Of a DNA stretch of 64,000 bases, positions 23,765-35,447 are shown piece by piece. The position numbers were made by a program, and so were the translations under genes. Position 1 is the first letter of the stretch. Each line of letters opens with the position of its first letter. The stretch covers positions 1-64,000 of the forward strand of contig JARBJD010000213.1 of assembly GCA_033064195.1 (NCBI GenBank), in the 5' to 3' direction. Under the pieces are notes generated by a model that saw nothing but the letters and a program-made list of their open reading frames with translations, had not been told where the DNA came from and made no database searches. This stretch comes from Blattamonas nauphoetae. Lineage: Eukaryota; Preaxostyla; Oxymonadida.

Positions 23765-26700
23765 TCAAACTCGAACCCTCCTCACCGCGGGAGCTTTGTC
23801 CATTTGGACCACACACTCGTCAATTCCATCGTCTCGTGTTCTGCCCTGCGACAGTCCGAACTTCGCTCTCCTCCTTCCGTCCCGTGAATCAACCTCTCCC
23901 TCCTCGGCCTCGTCCTGCTCCTCTCTTCTCGATGTCAGAGCAGACTCGAAATACAAATGTTGTTTCTTTGCTGGCCGATAGATCTCATACTGTGAGGGAT
24001 TGATTGTTGATCTGAACTCCACAGAAACATTCGATTTTCGTGGTTGGGCTGATTGTGAAGATGAAAACGAAGCTGACATTGGATTCAAACGAGATCTTTG
24101 CGGTCTCGAAGAATCACGCTGTGTGAGCGGACCAGTCTGATCCGGGTCGGCGGAGAGAGTGAGAGGGGGGAGACGGACGGACTGCGACATCGGATTGTGT
24201 CTTCGGCGTCCTCTCTCGCGATCCTCGCCGAGTCTTCTCTTCCACCGCCGCTCTTCCTCTCCCTCCCCGTCTTCCTCCTCCACTCGCACGTTCCTTCCCG
24301 TCTCCCCATTCTCCACAATCAGTCTGTGCACCTGCTTCACAATCGAGTCCCTATCGAGTGTCTTTGGCTTTGGCTCCTGTCTCCTCTTTCGCTGTGGGCT
24401 GTCTGTGGCCTCGTCATCCGCTCTGTCTGTCCTTCTCCACTTCTGCGGAGCATACGACGAGCGAGACGGGTCGGTTCCTGGACGTGGTCTTCGGCGAGAC
24501 GAGAAGATGTTGTCTTCATCGTCGCCGACTTGAGCTCTCTCCTCGTCTGACCCATCGTCGTCCAATCTCAGCCGCTCCACTCCAACATTCTGTCCGTTCC
24601 TCCTCGATGGATGAGGGCGAGCTTGGTTCTCGTTCGGCCTGTCCCATGTTCGCTGTCGTGGCTCGAGTGTTCGTCCCTCAATTCTCTCGTATCGGATCGG
24701 ATGGACGAACCGTTTGACAACTCGCTCCTCTTCATTCTCGTTGTTTCCTTCGTCAGTCTGGTGTGCCCCGTCTTCTGTCATCGGAGTGATTGTGGTGAGT
24801 CTGTGGATGGTGACTGGAGTTGCGGATGGGAGTGCTGGAGGCGAGAGCGACTTCCTCTCGTCTCCTCTCTCCTTCACCTGCCCTCCTTCCTCCTCTTCTC
24901 CGTCGTCTTCCTCGTCTTTTCTGAACACCGACATTTCGTTGACTTCGAGCATCTGTTGAACTTCATCGTCGCCGGCGCTTTCGTCGTTTTGGAGCTGATT
25001 CGCGTCGAAGTCGGTGGGAGACTCGGTTGACCTTTCTTCTTCCTCGATTTGCGGAGGCACCTCGCTTCTCGCTTCCGTCGTCTGCGTCATCCGTCGAGTC
25101 CCTTCGCGGAGTGTCCTCTCCTTCTCCTTCCTCCTTTCCTCTTCAGACGTCCTTCGCCTCTCCTTCTCCCTCCACGTCCGCCGCACTTGCCTCATCATCT
25201 CTTCCTCCTTCTCTTTCTTCTCCTCTGTCCGTTCCATCAGCACTTCCTTCCCAATCGCGTATTCCTCACCTGCAATCAGCCTTTTCTGATACAACGTCAG
25301 CTGCGACAGTTCCTCCTCTCCCTTCTTTCCTTTCTTGTTCCCAACCTTCGATTCGCGTGGGAACGCGAAGAGTGGGAGTGGGGATGCTCGTCTTCCAACT
25401 GACGCTGAACGGCCTGTCATCGACCCACCACGCATTTCACGTGAGTGCGGTTGGAGTTCAGTGCGAGATGTGTCTTGACCAGTTTCGAGAGCGAGTCGCT
25501 GTGATTCTCGCATCGAGCGTGTTCGTTCCTGTTCCTCGCTTCGTCGCCTCTCGTGTTCTTCTTTCTGTCTGAAGTTGGATTGCTGGTCTTTCATCTTCGA
25601 CTCGAAGAGAGCAATCGATCGCTGCAATTTGTTCTCCCTGAAGTGCTTCTCCCTCACCTCCCTCGCCAGCTCTTCCCTCGACTTCTCTCCATTTTCAGGC
25701 GACCTCGCCAAGAACTCTTCTCTCCCTCTTCCCTCCCTCCGTCCTCTGCTCTCGCTCTTCGATACGTTCCGAGCTGGATCGTTCCGTTTGATGAAGCCCA
25801 TCCCGCGACTCTTCATCGATTGTTCGGTGTAGTCGTTCACACCGCGGTACACACCTCCCTTCTCCTTGTTGGTGTGGCTGTGGGAGAGTGCTTGGCCCAT
25901 CAGTGAGCCGCTGAGAGAGAAGAGGGGACGTGAAGAGATGAGGGGGTGATAAAGATGAGGAGGGAGAAGGAGAGAAATGGTGAACGGGATGAAATGCAAA
26001 CCCTTCTTCGAAGTCCTGCGACATGTTGCTCATCGAAAAGAAGCTCATTTTTTCGATTCTGCTTCGCTTGTCTTCCTTCTCCTTCTCTTTCCTCTTCTGC
26101 GCGGCAAAGAAGAACGAGCTTTGCGTGATCTGCGGCTTGAACGTGCAATTCTCGTCGCGATACTTCTTCTCGAGCTCCTCGTCCTCTTCCTCCCTCTCCT
26201 TCTTCCTTCGCATCCTCCGCTTCTCCTCAATCGCTTCGATCTCTTCTTCTGTCATGTTGATGTCCCGTCCCTGCCATTTGCTGTTCCGCTTCTCTTCTGC
26301 TTCGTTGCGGCGATCGGCTCGTCGTTTTTCGCGGAGATGCATGTTGAACGGTCGAGAGAGGGCTGAGAGGACGAAAGAGGATGAATGAACAAAGCGAAGA
26401 GCATGCCGTTCAGATGGTCTTGCGATGTTGTGTAGAACCTGTTCTCTCCTTTTCTCTGCGGCGCCCCCTTCCATTTGTCGCCATGATCTGCAAAGAACGA
26501 CAGAACGCGATGAAGAGATGGATGAAGAGTGAGAGAGACGATGAGAGATGATGAGAGATGGATGTAGAAAGAGATGAAGAGAGAGACGAGGAACAAAAGA
26601 TGAAGAGTGAGAAACGAAGCGTGATAAAAACACACCCACAACGATTTCTGTGATCTCGTCCTCCGACACAAACTTGCTCCCTCCGATGTCCGCCCAGTGC

Positions 26701-29325
26701 AGCTGGTTGAATCGCTTGGAAGGAGGCGGCGACGGGACAGTGACGAGGAGTGGAGGGAGTTGATTGGTTGGGACTGTCACGAGCATGTCAGAAGCAGGCA
26801 CTTCCGATGCAGGGAGGGGGAAGACAACGTGGTCGTCTGTTGGTTGGGACGACGTTTGGGTGTTGGGAGAGTCGAGTTCGGAATCGCTGTTGGGGGAGGG
26901 GGAGTGATGGTTGGAGCGAGGATCTGGTTTTTGGAAGGAGGAGCGAGAAATGAAGAGATGAGAGGAGCAGACCATCCACAACTCCTTCCATTCGGAACTG
27001 TCGTGGTGGGCGAGGCATTTCGAGCGGAAAGTAGCAATCGCGGAGGAACTGCGGGTTGGGGATGACACACGACAGCTGCTCCTGCACAATTTGGCTGAGA
27101 CAAACAAGAAAAGAGAAGGATGAACGAAAAAAGGACAATGAATGATATCAACACAAACAAGAATTATTTGAAAGATGAATAAAAAAAGCATGTTGTTCCA
27201 ACAAACGCTTTCGTGCGTTCCAATCCGTACGTCACGTTGGGATCGGCAAAGACGTGGTACGTGCGATGGGAGGGGAGCGGAGGTGATTCCGACCTGGCCT
27301 TTTCGTCCTTCTTCTTCAGAGTGCCCGTGTTGAGCATCTCACTCTCGTTCTTCTTTCTCCTTCGTCGCCCCTCCTCTTCTCTCTCTTTCTGCAGCATCTC
27401 GTATTCCTGCCTTCTCCTTCCCTTTTCCGTCATCAATTCCAGCTTCGGCCTCTTCTTCACTTGTCGAACAATCGTCTTCCATTCTGGCATCGTCCCAAGT
27501 TGCCGCGTGTCGTTGTCGAACTTCGACCGATCAGCCACAACAACTGTCTTTTTCTCTCCTTCCCACACCATTTCCCGAAAGATCTTGATCCTGTCTGCCT
27601 CTGTGATGTCTTGTTGAATGGTGTGGGGTCTTTCGAACGACGGTGATTTCCGAGAAGGACTTGAGCTCTTCGCTGTCCGTTCTCTCGTTGTCTCTCTTTG
27701 ATTGTCCGACGACTCCGACACTTCCTGCCTCTCGTCACCAGCCTTCCATCGTTCCTTGTCTCTCGCCCGCTTCTCCTCCTTCCGCTTCTGCGACGAAAGA
27801 TAACTGAGCGAATCGGAGAGCGCGTTTGGCGAGTAAACACTGGCTGATCCCGACTTGAGATGGATGAGCGAGGTGGAGAGAGGAGTTTTGTTGATGTCGG
27901 TCAATTTGAGGCTGAGTGGAGGCATTCCGTCTTTCCTTTTCTCCCCTTTCTGCTCGCTCTCTTCCTTCAAACGGTCGAGCTCAGTCACAACACGGGGATC
28001 AACACCGACCCAAGTCTTCTGTGGCACTTCTGAGAACATTGCGTGCGTTAAGTTTGGAGGAGTGTCTGTCTTCGCTTCTTTTTCTCGTTTTTTCTCTTCT
28101 TCTCGTCTCTCTCGTTCTTCTCGTTCTTTTCTGTCGTTTTCGTCTTCCTTGATTTTGATCCCCTTGTTACCTTCAGCTCGGCCAGGAATGTGTGGGTCCT
28201 TCCATCGTCGTCGGAGCATTTTCATTTCTTCAGGATTGTCTGATGTGGAGGGAGGAGGCAAAACGATGAGTGATGGGACGAATCGAACGATAACGAAAAA
28301 GTTAAGAAAAACGAAATATGACCAGAAAATAGCAAACCAACAATTCCTCGTTCCTCCTTCTCCTTCTGCCATTGCTTTTCAAGCACTTTCATGGCCTGGC
28401 CTTCATCTGTAATGATGACGCCATCCCACACGACTTGACTCGACTGCTGGTATCTTCCTTTGCTCTGCCCTTTGAAGGGATTAACAGTGCAAAGACCAGC
28501 AAGGGCGAGAAACGACGAGAGAGGCATGGGGGAAGGGAGATAGTTGATGAGATGGTTCAGCTGCGATGGGGCGATTAGAAGCCGTGATGTCTGAAAGAAT
28601 GAACAGATATTTGGATATTTGGATTATTATTATCACGAAATGTGGGAACACAAACATGAAGGGTGTTGATGAGTGCTCCTGGTTGAGACAGGTCGATTCC
28701 ATCCTGTTCTTCAAATATCTCGTAGGCTTGAACACAACGGCGTATTAATGGCTGACTGTAATGTCGGAAAGGAGGAGAAAAAAGATGAATTGCTTGGAAA
28801 GGAGAAGGAGAAATCTGAGCGATGGAACAGTGAACCAAATCAATGATATGAGGAGATGGACACTTTCTCAATGCATACCTGAAACCACGTGGAGAGAGTA
28901 AATTGATGCAAACACGGAGTGCATCAGCATTCTGAGTTCCGGAGCGTTTGTTTGTCGAATTATTGTTGAGGCGGTAGAACGCCGGGTGATCTGGATGGTG
29001 AACAATAAAAAATGGTGAAGAGATGATGACAATGATAACTTTTACACAAAATAAACAGTAAATGAGTTCGTTTAGCCCGGAAAATGAGAAAAATGGTGAC
29101 AGATCGTTGTTAAAAACAGACCAATCATTGAATTCCATTGTTCAAATGAAAGAATCAATTTTTTGTCTTGAGTAGGTGGTGATGGCTGAATAAATGTTGC
29201 TGATGGACTCTGGGTTAGAGAGGATGGTGTTGCCCCAGTTTCCTGCTGCGGTGTGGAAGGGACACTTGGAACTTCTCCCTCTGTAATAACATTCCACTCC
29301 AAAAGATTGTCTATTGTGATGGGTG
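23765..29325 (-). CDS. Very large charged coiled-coil protein, function unknown
   Basis: Series of phase-compatible exons on the minus strand, about 10 in all. The last exon is 25910-23765 (intron 25911-26001). Pieces in order: a Pro/Ser/Thr-rich start (SVPSTPQQETG), a helical region (NADALRVCINLLSPRGF, LIRRCVQAYEIFEEQDG), KVLEKQWQKEKEERG, a long Lys/Glu/Arg region containing VPQKTWVGVDPRVV and EMVWEGEKKT, then FNQLHWADIGGSKFVSEDE, then RDENCTFKPQIT. A final 715-residue Arg/Glu/Ser-rich tail follows. The CTFKPxI phrase is common in protist cytoskeletal coiled-coil proteins, so a cytoskeletal or flagellar role is possible but unproven. The 5' end is not settled: the first certain exon starts near 29325 after a likely acceptor. 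Intron borders near 26350-26650 are also ambiguous. No enzyme domain was recognised. Confidence 0.65.
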
Positions 29326-29468
29326 CAAGCTATTTTGGAGATAAAATTGGAGATAAAGAGGTCACAGGCACAAACATAAAAATATGTGAGAAGACGGTGA
29401 GAACATGGAAGATGATGAAAATAGTCAAAGAAAAACGATCAAACAAACATTTAACGTCCTACACAGCT

Positions 29469-30517
29469 TCAGGATTTCGCTGAATGGGATCTCTGACATG
29501 TGAGCTGTTCTGCCCCTTTATAAAAACATTTTTTTCCCAGCATCTGTGAGATGAAGCGACAACTATTAACAACTTCATTATCTAAACTTCCGTTATTTTC
29601 GTACATCAACATCTGTTCGAGTGAGTCTTTGAAGCCTTCTGTTCTTTGAGCAAATAGCTGATTTTGTTGAAGGGCGTCCAAAGAAAGATCCACTGTTCGG
29701 TGAATGAGAGAGAACTCGAGAATGTCACCACAAACGGAGAACCGAGAACACATTCCAAAGCTGGAGGATAAAACTGACCCACAAGAAGGAGCGTGCCCAA
29801 GAGATTCACGAATGAGGGGGATAAATCTCCGCTGCGGACGTGTCCATAGCGACAGAGGTTGCTCAGAAATGGAGAGGATGAAACCACGACATTCTGAAAG
29901 ATCATTTCACGATAGTTGTGATATGTGTTGTTGAGGATGACGAAGATGATTCCAACAAGAGAATCGAGTATTGATTCGTTTTTCGCTATTGACCGTGTGT
30001 GAGGTTGAACAGTCGATATAATCTTGGTGATGAGATCTGACTCCACTAGATGATATAGAATTTGGGTTGAACTGAAAAGTGATTCGCGCAGCAATGACAA
30101 CGCAGCTCCAATCAGAGTCGAGTGGGGAGATGCCAATAGAGTGAAAACACTCTCAACAAATCCAGACGGCGATCCAGCTGAAGATGGAACGATGCCAGCC
30201 ACGAGTTTATCTGCAACATCTTGCTCGTCCCACGACAGTACGAGGATCCTCAAAAACCGGGCAGCCCTGTCTTGAAGGGCGTTGTCAAAAGGATATCCTG
30301 CTTTCACGAGGGCAACAAGCGAATTGTAAATGGCTGATTTGTCCTCGACTGTCAGCTTTGAATTGGGATCGAAGTTGAGGAAAGTTTCCCGTTCTTGGAT
30401 GAATATGCGATCGGAATCGGGAGTATGAGATTGAATAATTGTTTCATCAAAAGTTTGAAAGAACATATCTTCTTCCAGAGTGAACAAAGATAGATCCTGC
30501 CCATTGAACCATATCAT
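29469..30517 (-). pseudogene. ARM-like multigene-family protein, frameshifted
   Basis: Reading from the ATG at 30517 gives FLNFDPNSKLTVEDKSA, YNSLVALVKAGYPFDNALQ, then leucine-rich helical repeats and SPFVVTFSSSLSFTEQ. This order matches a large family of ARM-like proteins that I recall from Blattamonas (phrases like SLVASVKFQPALDD and LTFFEND). Near 29700 the homologous frame runs out and the continuation (DLSLDALQQNQLFAQ... GSLDNEVVNSC) sits in another frame. A 59-nt intron with poor splice sites could join them, but it would remove the conserved LSFTE segment, so a frameshift is more likely. The start lies 17 nt from a mariner terminus (30535), so the element may have replaced the promoter or first exon. 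Confidence 0.65.
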
Positions 30518-30687
30518 GAGAAAGAAGTCATTTACAGGGTGATCAGTGAAAACTTGGTATGGGTTTATCTCGGTCAACTTAACGAATTGTTTGACGTGGT
30601 TTGAGCTAGTCTCCTATTTCACTGAAAGCTTCCAAAAATGTCCAAATTGTGGGTTTGACCCAGTTAAAGGATCGTCTCCATATTTTG

Positions 30688-31725
30688 ATGTCCAACAAAC
30701 AAGCAAGATTTCGAGATCGTGTTCTTATTGAACATTGTAAACGTCAAGAAATGACGTACACTCAAACTCATCGTCACTTAAGTTTCTACTGGCCAGAAGA
30801 CGCCCCATGTCTCGAAACCTGCCGAACTGTTTTCAAAGAACTCGATGCCGGAACCTTCACGTACACAGGGAAGAAACCAAATCACCATCGCGAAAACCAG
30901 CGTCTCATTGAAGCGCTTCAACGCATTCTGGACGAAAATACCCATTATTCCCTTCGACATATGTCGAAGATCACAGGAGCTCATGTTTCAACAATTAAAG
31001 GATGCTTATTCTGTCATTTCCACCTCGTAAAACGTAGTCTGCGGTGGGTCCCTCACACTCTGAATGACCAACAGAAGCAAGCAAGGGTTCAAGAGGCCAC
31101 CAGACTGATTGCAACTCTCGACTTTCATTCCAATTTTAACTATCAAATGCTCTTCACTGGCGATGAGTCATGGATTAAATATGACTCTCCTTACGATTTT
31201 GAGTGGATGAGAAAAGAAGATGAGAGACCAACGCGTGAAAGGCAAAATATCGGAGCGAAGAAAGTTATGTTGACCCTTTTCTTTTCTCCCAAGTTGTTTT
31301 TCACCCGTCTCCTTCCAGCTAATCAAACAATCAATGCGGACTATTTCCAAAATCAAATATTATCGCCGTTACGAAATCAATTTGATGCCGAAATGGGAGA
31401 ATTCTATCACAACATGCCGATCGCTCTGCACATGGACAACGCACCGTCCCACAATGCTGTTTCAACACAGCATCACCTCACACGACTCAACATGACACGA
31501 ATTCAACATCCAGCGTATTCCCCAGACATCTCTCCTTGTGATTTTTGGATTTTCGGTTCACTGAAGGCAAGTTTAAAAGGAAATCACTGTCAGACCGCAG
31601 AAGAGCTCCAGATTTTAATCAACAACTTCCTTCTCACTCAAACAGAAGAAATGCGTCTCCGCGTGTTCCGCAATTGGAGAGCAAGATGTGAAGAGGTGGT
31701 TCTCCGCCAAGGAGACTACTTATAA
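30688..31725 (+). CDS. mariner transposase (DD34D), intact
   Basis: 345 residues from the ATG at 30688 to TAA. The N-terminal half is a paired helix-turn-helix DNA-binding region (residues about 1-115, including SLRHMSKITGAHVSTIKGCL). The catalytic domain shows the first aspartate in TGDESWIKYD, the second in LHMDNAPSHNA and the third in YSPDISPCDFW. Exactly 34 residues separate the second and third, the mariner DD34D signature. No stop or frameshift interrupts it, so it may still work or have been lost very recently. It cuts at TA dinucleotides and moves the element by cut and paste. It is a plain DNA transposon gene. Confidence 0.93.
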   Translation: MSNKQARFRDRVLIEHCKRQEMTYTQTHRHLSFYWPEDAPCLETCRTVFKELDAGTFTYTGKKPNHHRENQRLIEALQRILDENTHYSLRHMSKITGAHVSTIKGCLFCHFHLVKRSLRWVPHTLNDQQKQARVQEATRLIATLDFHSNFNYQMLFTGDESWIKYDSPYDFEWMRKEDERPTRERQNIGAKKVMLTLFFSPKLFFTRLLPANQTINADYFQNQILSPLRNQFDAEMGEFYHNMPIALHMDNAPSHNAVSTQHHLTRLNMTRIQHPAYSPDISPCDFWIFGSLKASLKGNHCQTAEELQILINNFLLTQTEEMRLRVFRNWRARCEEVVLRQGDYL

Positions 31726-32104
31726 CGTTTTTCTTTGATTCAACTCATTTTTTCAGGATACTCTGTATCTATTCTCATTCAATCACTTTTATCACCCAGG
31801 TTTGCTCATAATTTCATCGTTTTCCTGGAAGTCATGTTTTCAAGCTACTATTCGGAAATCAGATCGAATTAGAATGGATTTGATTGGAGGAAGGACTGTT
31901 GAGTGCTACCATTGCTTTGTACCATGTATCGTTCACTCACTCAAACGATAATTCTCAATGAATCCATTCCACGCCTCTCCGACCTGCTCTATTTGTTGAC
32001 GCCTGAAAAGTCATTGCGTATTACATCGTGCTGATCACTACTTACGAAAGAACCATTTCTGCACCCGTCTCATTGCAGGAGACCCACATCCAGTTCTCAG
32101 CCAC

Positions 32105-32404
32105 ACCTCTCTTTTCCTTCCCATACAATATTAACTGTTTTTCTTGAATGTTGCAACAACAACATGATGAGTATGACGCTGTCCTTCCGTTCTGTCTTTT
32201 CTCTTCTCTGTTTTAGAAAGTTAGAACCGAACAAAACAAGACGTCAAGAAATGGAAATGTCAGACTATTCATGAATAAGGAAATGATCTCAAGCCTAGAT
32301 AAAACAATAAAGGCATTGTCCTCCATTTTCAAGTCTCTCAGTTTTAATCCCGTCGCGAAAAGTCTCCTCGCAACATTCACCTTCAGACCGTCTCCATCCT
32401 CGTA
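32105..32404 (+). repeat. Left arm of 300-bp inverted repeat in mariner distal half
   Basis: Reverse complement of 33025-33324, about 95% identical, with equal length and no net indel. The spacer (32405-33024) is 620 bp. No target duplication was seen at the outer ends. It could be a foldback element inserted in the mariner or the product of an inverted duplication. Confidence 0.88.
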
Positions 32405-33024
32405 GACTTCTCTTATTTCAATCGTCGCATCTTTGAAAGCTTCCTTTTCCCCATGTGATCTGAAAATTCTGAACCCATGATCTCAACAGTCAACCAGAAC
32501 GCCAACTTATCACTCCACATCTCTTTCTCCGTTGGAATCAACATATCCGTCCTTTCCCTTATCCATCAGATGGAATAAGCAGAAAATCAACTCTTCTCCA
32601 CTTATCCATTTTACTATAGCGTCATTGGGTGTTCTTCAACCTTTTATTCAAAAGATTCACTACAATCGGAAAGACCAGTCTATTAAGCGGAATAATGATC
32701 ATATATTGTTTGGTAGTGCATTTTTTCAAAGAAGTATCATTGATCGACCATCATGAAGTGAATAAGTGGGGAACCACATTGAACATCGATTTATCCAAGA
32801 CTCAAAGGATTTCATCCCCCTAATCCAAGTTCAAATGAGAGTCGAAGTTGGTGAATGGGGATAGCCTTTGTTGTCAGCCTTGAGTTTGACGACATCGATC
32901 CTTGGAGCTTTGAGAACGATCGCAATGGCAGAGAAAGATGGCGACACTTGCGAGATCATGACGGACACGGAAGAGCATTTAGCGATTCTGGGAATGAGGT
33001 CGAAGGTGTACTGAAGAGTGGTAG

Positions 33025-33324
33025 TACGAAGATGGAGACGGTCTGAAGGTGAATGTTGCGAGGAGACTTTTCGCGACGGGATTAAAACTGAGAGACTTGA
33101 AAATGGAGGACAATGCCTTTTTTGTTTTATCTAGGCTTGAGATCATTTCCTTATTCATGAATAGCCTGACATTTCCATTTCTTGACGTCTTGTTTTGTTC
33201 GGTTCTAACTTTCTAAAACAGAGAAGAGAAAAGACAGAACGGAAGGACAGCGTCAGACTCATCATGTTGTTGTTGCAACATTCAAGAAAAACAGTTAATG
33301 TTGTATTGGAAGGAAAAGAGAGGT
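33025..33324 (-). repeat. Right arm of 300-bp inverted repeat
   Basis: Partner of 32105-32404. A minus-strand frame runs from this arm into the spacer for roughly 70 codons (ending at TGA near 32836) and reads like protein, but no family was recognised. Confidence 0.88.
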
Positions 33325-33488
33325 TCGACCCATTGTGATCGCATTTCAACGTCACTTTTTGTTGTTCTCTTTGACATTGTTCGAAACTCGAGATAAGGTC
33401 ATTGTAAGAGGAAAACCAATGGCAAATAACTAATTGAGAAGTGGTGATGAAAAAAAACCGGGCCCAAGTTTTCGCTGATCACCCTGTA

Positions 33489-35201
33489 AACAGATCCCGA
33501 TGAAAACGGGTCATGTTCGCGACTCAAGATCTCTCGATCAAACATCTGAACAGGGGACAAATCATTTCAGAATTCTACCGATTCCTTTCTTTTCCACACA
33601 ACTTATCAGTCGTCAGAATAAAAGGATCAATGTGAAGTGGGGTATGTTGGTAACGGGTTTATCCGACTTAACGGGTTTATCCGGGTACTATCAGTGGAAC
33701 TTCGCTCGAAACAATAAAATGCTCATTTCTCTCTGAACATCGTCAGTGGGGTGGCCAAGATGTTTTCATTATGAATCTGTCTTTCCATCTGTGGAGTGAG
33801 TGGACTGTGTCATTCCCATGTATCAAACTTCATATTTCTCGTTGACTCTCACAATTGTGGAGAATCCTACTCGAAGAAGGATGGAATGTCCGACGATCTA
33901 CCAAAAACATTCAATCAGACAGATTCACACGACATTCTTTCGCACGAATCTGTTGTGACCTCCTCCAAATCGAGTGATTCAGTGAGTTCTCAACAATGCC
34001 ACCGAGGCTGATGAAATCTGATTGGGGAGTCTGAAACATTCATCAAACTGTGAACATCCAACGATCGATTCATCGGAATGACACTCACACTGTCCAACTC
34101 TCACCAACATCGAGAATTCCACGATAACCCCACTCGAACTGAAACAATGGAAGAAGAAGATGAGGTTGTCTCAGATCTGTCAATTAGTACTCTCAGTCAT
34201 CTTTATCTCAGAAAAGTTGCTGTGTCGCAATCATCCCACTTTCGCATCTGTTGAGGTAGATCGAATCCGAATGATGATGGATGAATTTCATCCCATTCAC
34301 TGTGGCATCTTCATGATCCTCGTTCGACCAGATTGTTCTCAAAGACAAGGTACCGAACATCCGCCATTTCCATCCAAAGAAACACTTCTCCAACTCTCTC
34401 CAATCGATGAGCTGACAGTCGATCGACGAATCCTTCTTCGCCGAAGTGGCATCCATCCGTCGAATGTTGGATTTGGAGGTGGACTCGCTGGCTGGATGAC
34501 TGAGGAGGCACTCGAATTGAGAGTGTGCGAACAAGAAAGGGGAATGGACGAAGGGGATGGGAAAAGGGAAGAGAACGATGGATCGCTCTTCCGACCGACG
34601 AGCACCACAGTCGAGCTCGTCGAGCTGGTGGAGTTGTTGGTCGTTGTGGTGGGATGGGATGGGATGGGTCAGTTGTGTCGCTCTCGTCGTCGACAGCGAA
34701 CATCAAACGCAGCGAAATGGAATGGACTTTGCATGGCTGGGTGTTTCTTGAGGTGGATGCTGACTTTGGAGGAAGTGGGATCGTCGTCCGTTCTTTGCGC
34801 CACTCGTCAGCGTCGGTCCATCTTCACCGGCTCGTCGGCTCCTCACGATCATCTCGGATGGAACGCGAGAATCCAAAAAGTGAGAAACAGTCGAATTGCA
34901 TTGATCCTCGATGCAGCCGCATGATTGTTGGAATTGGGATGGACTCAACTCGTACGAGCTGATTGGAGGAACTGGCCCGCTCTTCTCGATGTCAGCGCCG
35001 GCAAAGAACCGAATGCTTTGAGAGTGAGCAAGGTCAGTTCGGGAACAGCGATCGATGGACATTCTGCAGTCGTTGTGCCTGACCTCATTCACTTCTTCCA
35101 AAAAGACAATATTCTTGAGAATAGAAGCAAGATAAGTTGACTTACAGAGAGGACTTGCCGAGGAAACGATTGAGATTCGGATTATCATGTCAAATGATAA
35201 A
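33489..35201. other. No confident gene; possible decayed Pmp-like sequence
   Basis: Overlapping open frames occur at 34160-34960 on both strands but none has a recognisable domain or consistent splice structure. Short Ser-rich, beta-helix-like phrases around 34147-34240 and 34660-34800 may be remnants of a Pmp-like gene such as the one at 42421. The order here (possible Pmp remnant, then SPRY-like gene) does not require a functional gene. Confidence 0.5.
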
Positions 35202-35365
35202 TGAAAGATCAGAGTGTAACTTTTTTTTCTGGTCTTTCACATGATAACTCATCCACCCTCATCTCCTATGAGAAACACTTTCAACTCTTACGACCCTTTC
35301 GATGGACAAGTTTATCCTGTTTGAATCCTTGATTGACCTTCTTACCTCTCTTTTTGATTCTGGAT
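35202..35365 (+). repeat. Duplicated upstream block, copy 1
   Basis: About 160 nt (starting tgaaagatcagagtgtaac) is similar to 44347-44505. It marks the left border of the duplicated block carrying the coiled-coil/SPRY-like genes and probably lies near their promoters. Confidence 0.75.
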
Positions 35366-35447
35366 CTCATCCACGTGATGTTTTCTTTCATGTAATAATA
35401 TCATCTCTTCTCTCTATTTCCATATTATTTGGGGTGTGATATCGCAG

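Larger units (their letters stand above)
30535..33486 (+). mobile_element. mariner-type DNA transposon, enlarged to 2,952 bp
   Basis: Flanked by TA on both sides (30533-30534 and 33487-33488). The left terminal repeat (cagggtgatcagtgaaaact) matches the right end with few mismatches over about 30 bp (agttttcgctgatcaccctg). It contains an intact transposase gene. The 1.7 kb after the transposase is unusual for mariner and includes an internal 300-bp inverted repeat. A degenerate terminus-like sequence followed by TA at about 31752-31765 suggests an original element of about 1.23 kb that later gained a distal half. Confidence 0.85.

Noticed and set aside
29700-29760. 59-nt intron joining the two frames of the ARM-like gene
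   Set aside because: Splice sites are poor and it would remove the LSFTE segment that fits the family; a frameshift is simpler. Kept as an alternative in the feature.
31752-31765. Sequence ggatactctg followed by TA as the true right end of the mariner
   Set aside because: It matches the left end less well than 33455-33486; retained only as a possible older end.
34160-34962. A 254-codon plus-strand frame and overlapping frames
   Set aside because: Three overlapping frames of similar length, no domain, and low-complexity runs such as ELVELVELLV; no frame stands out.
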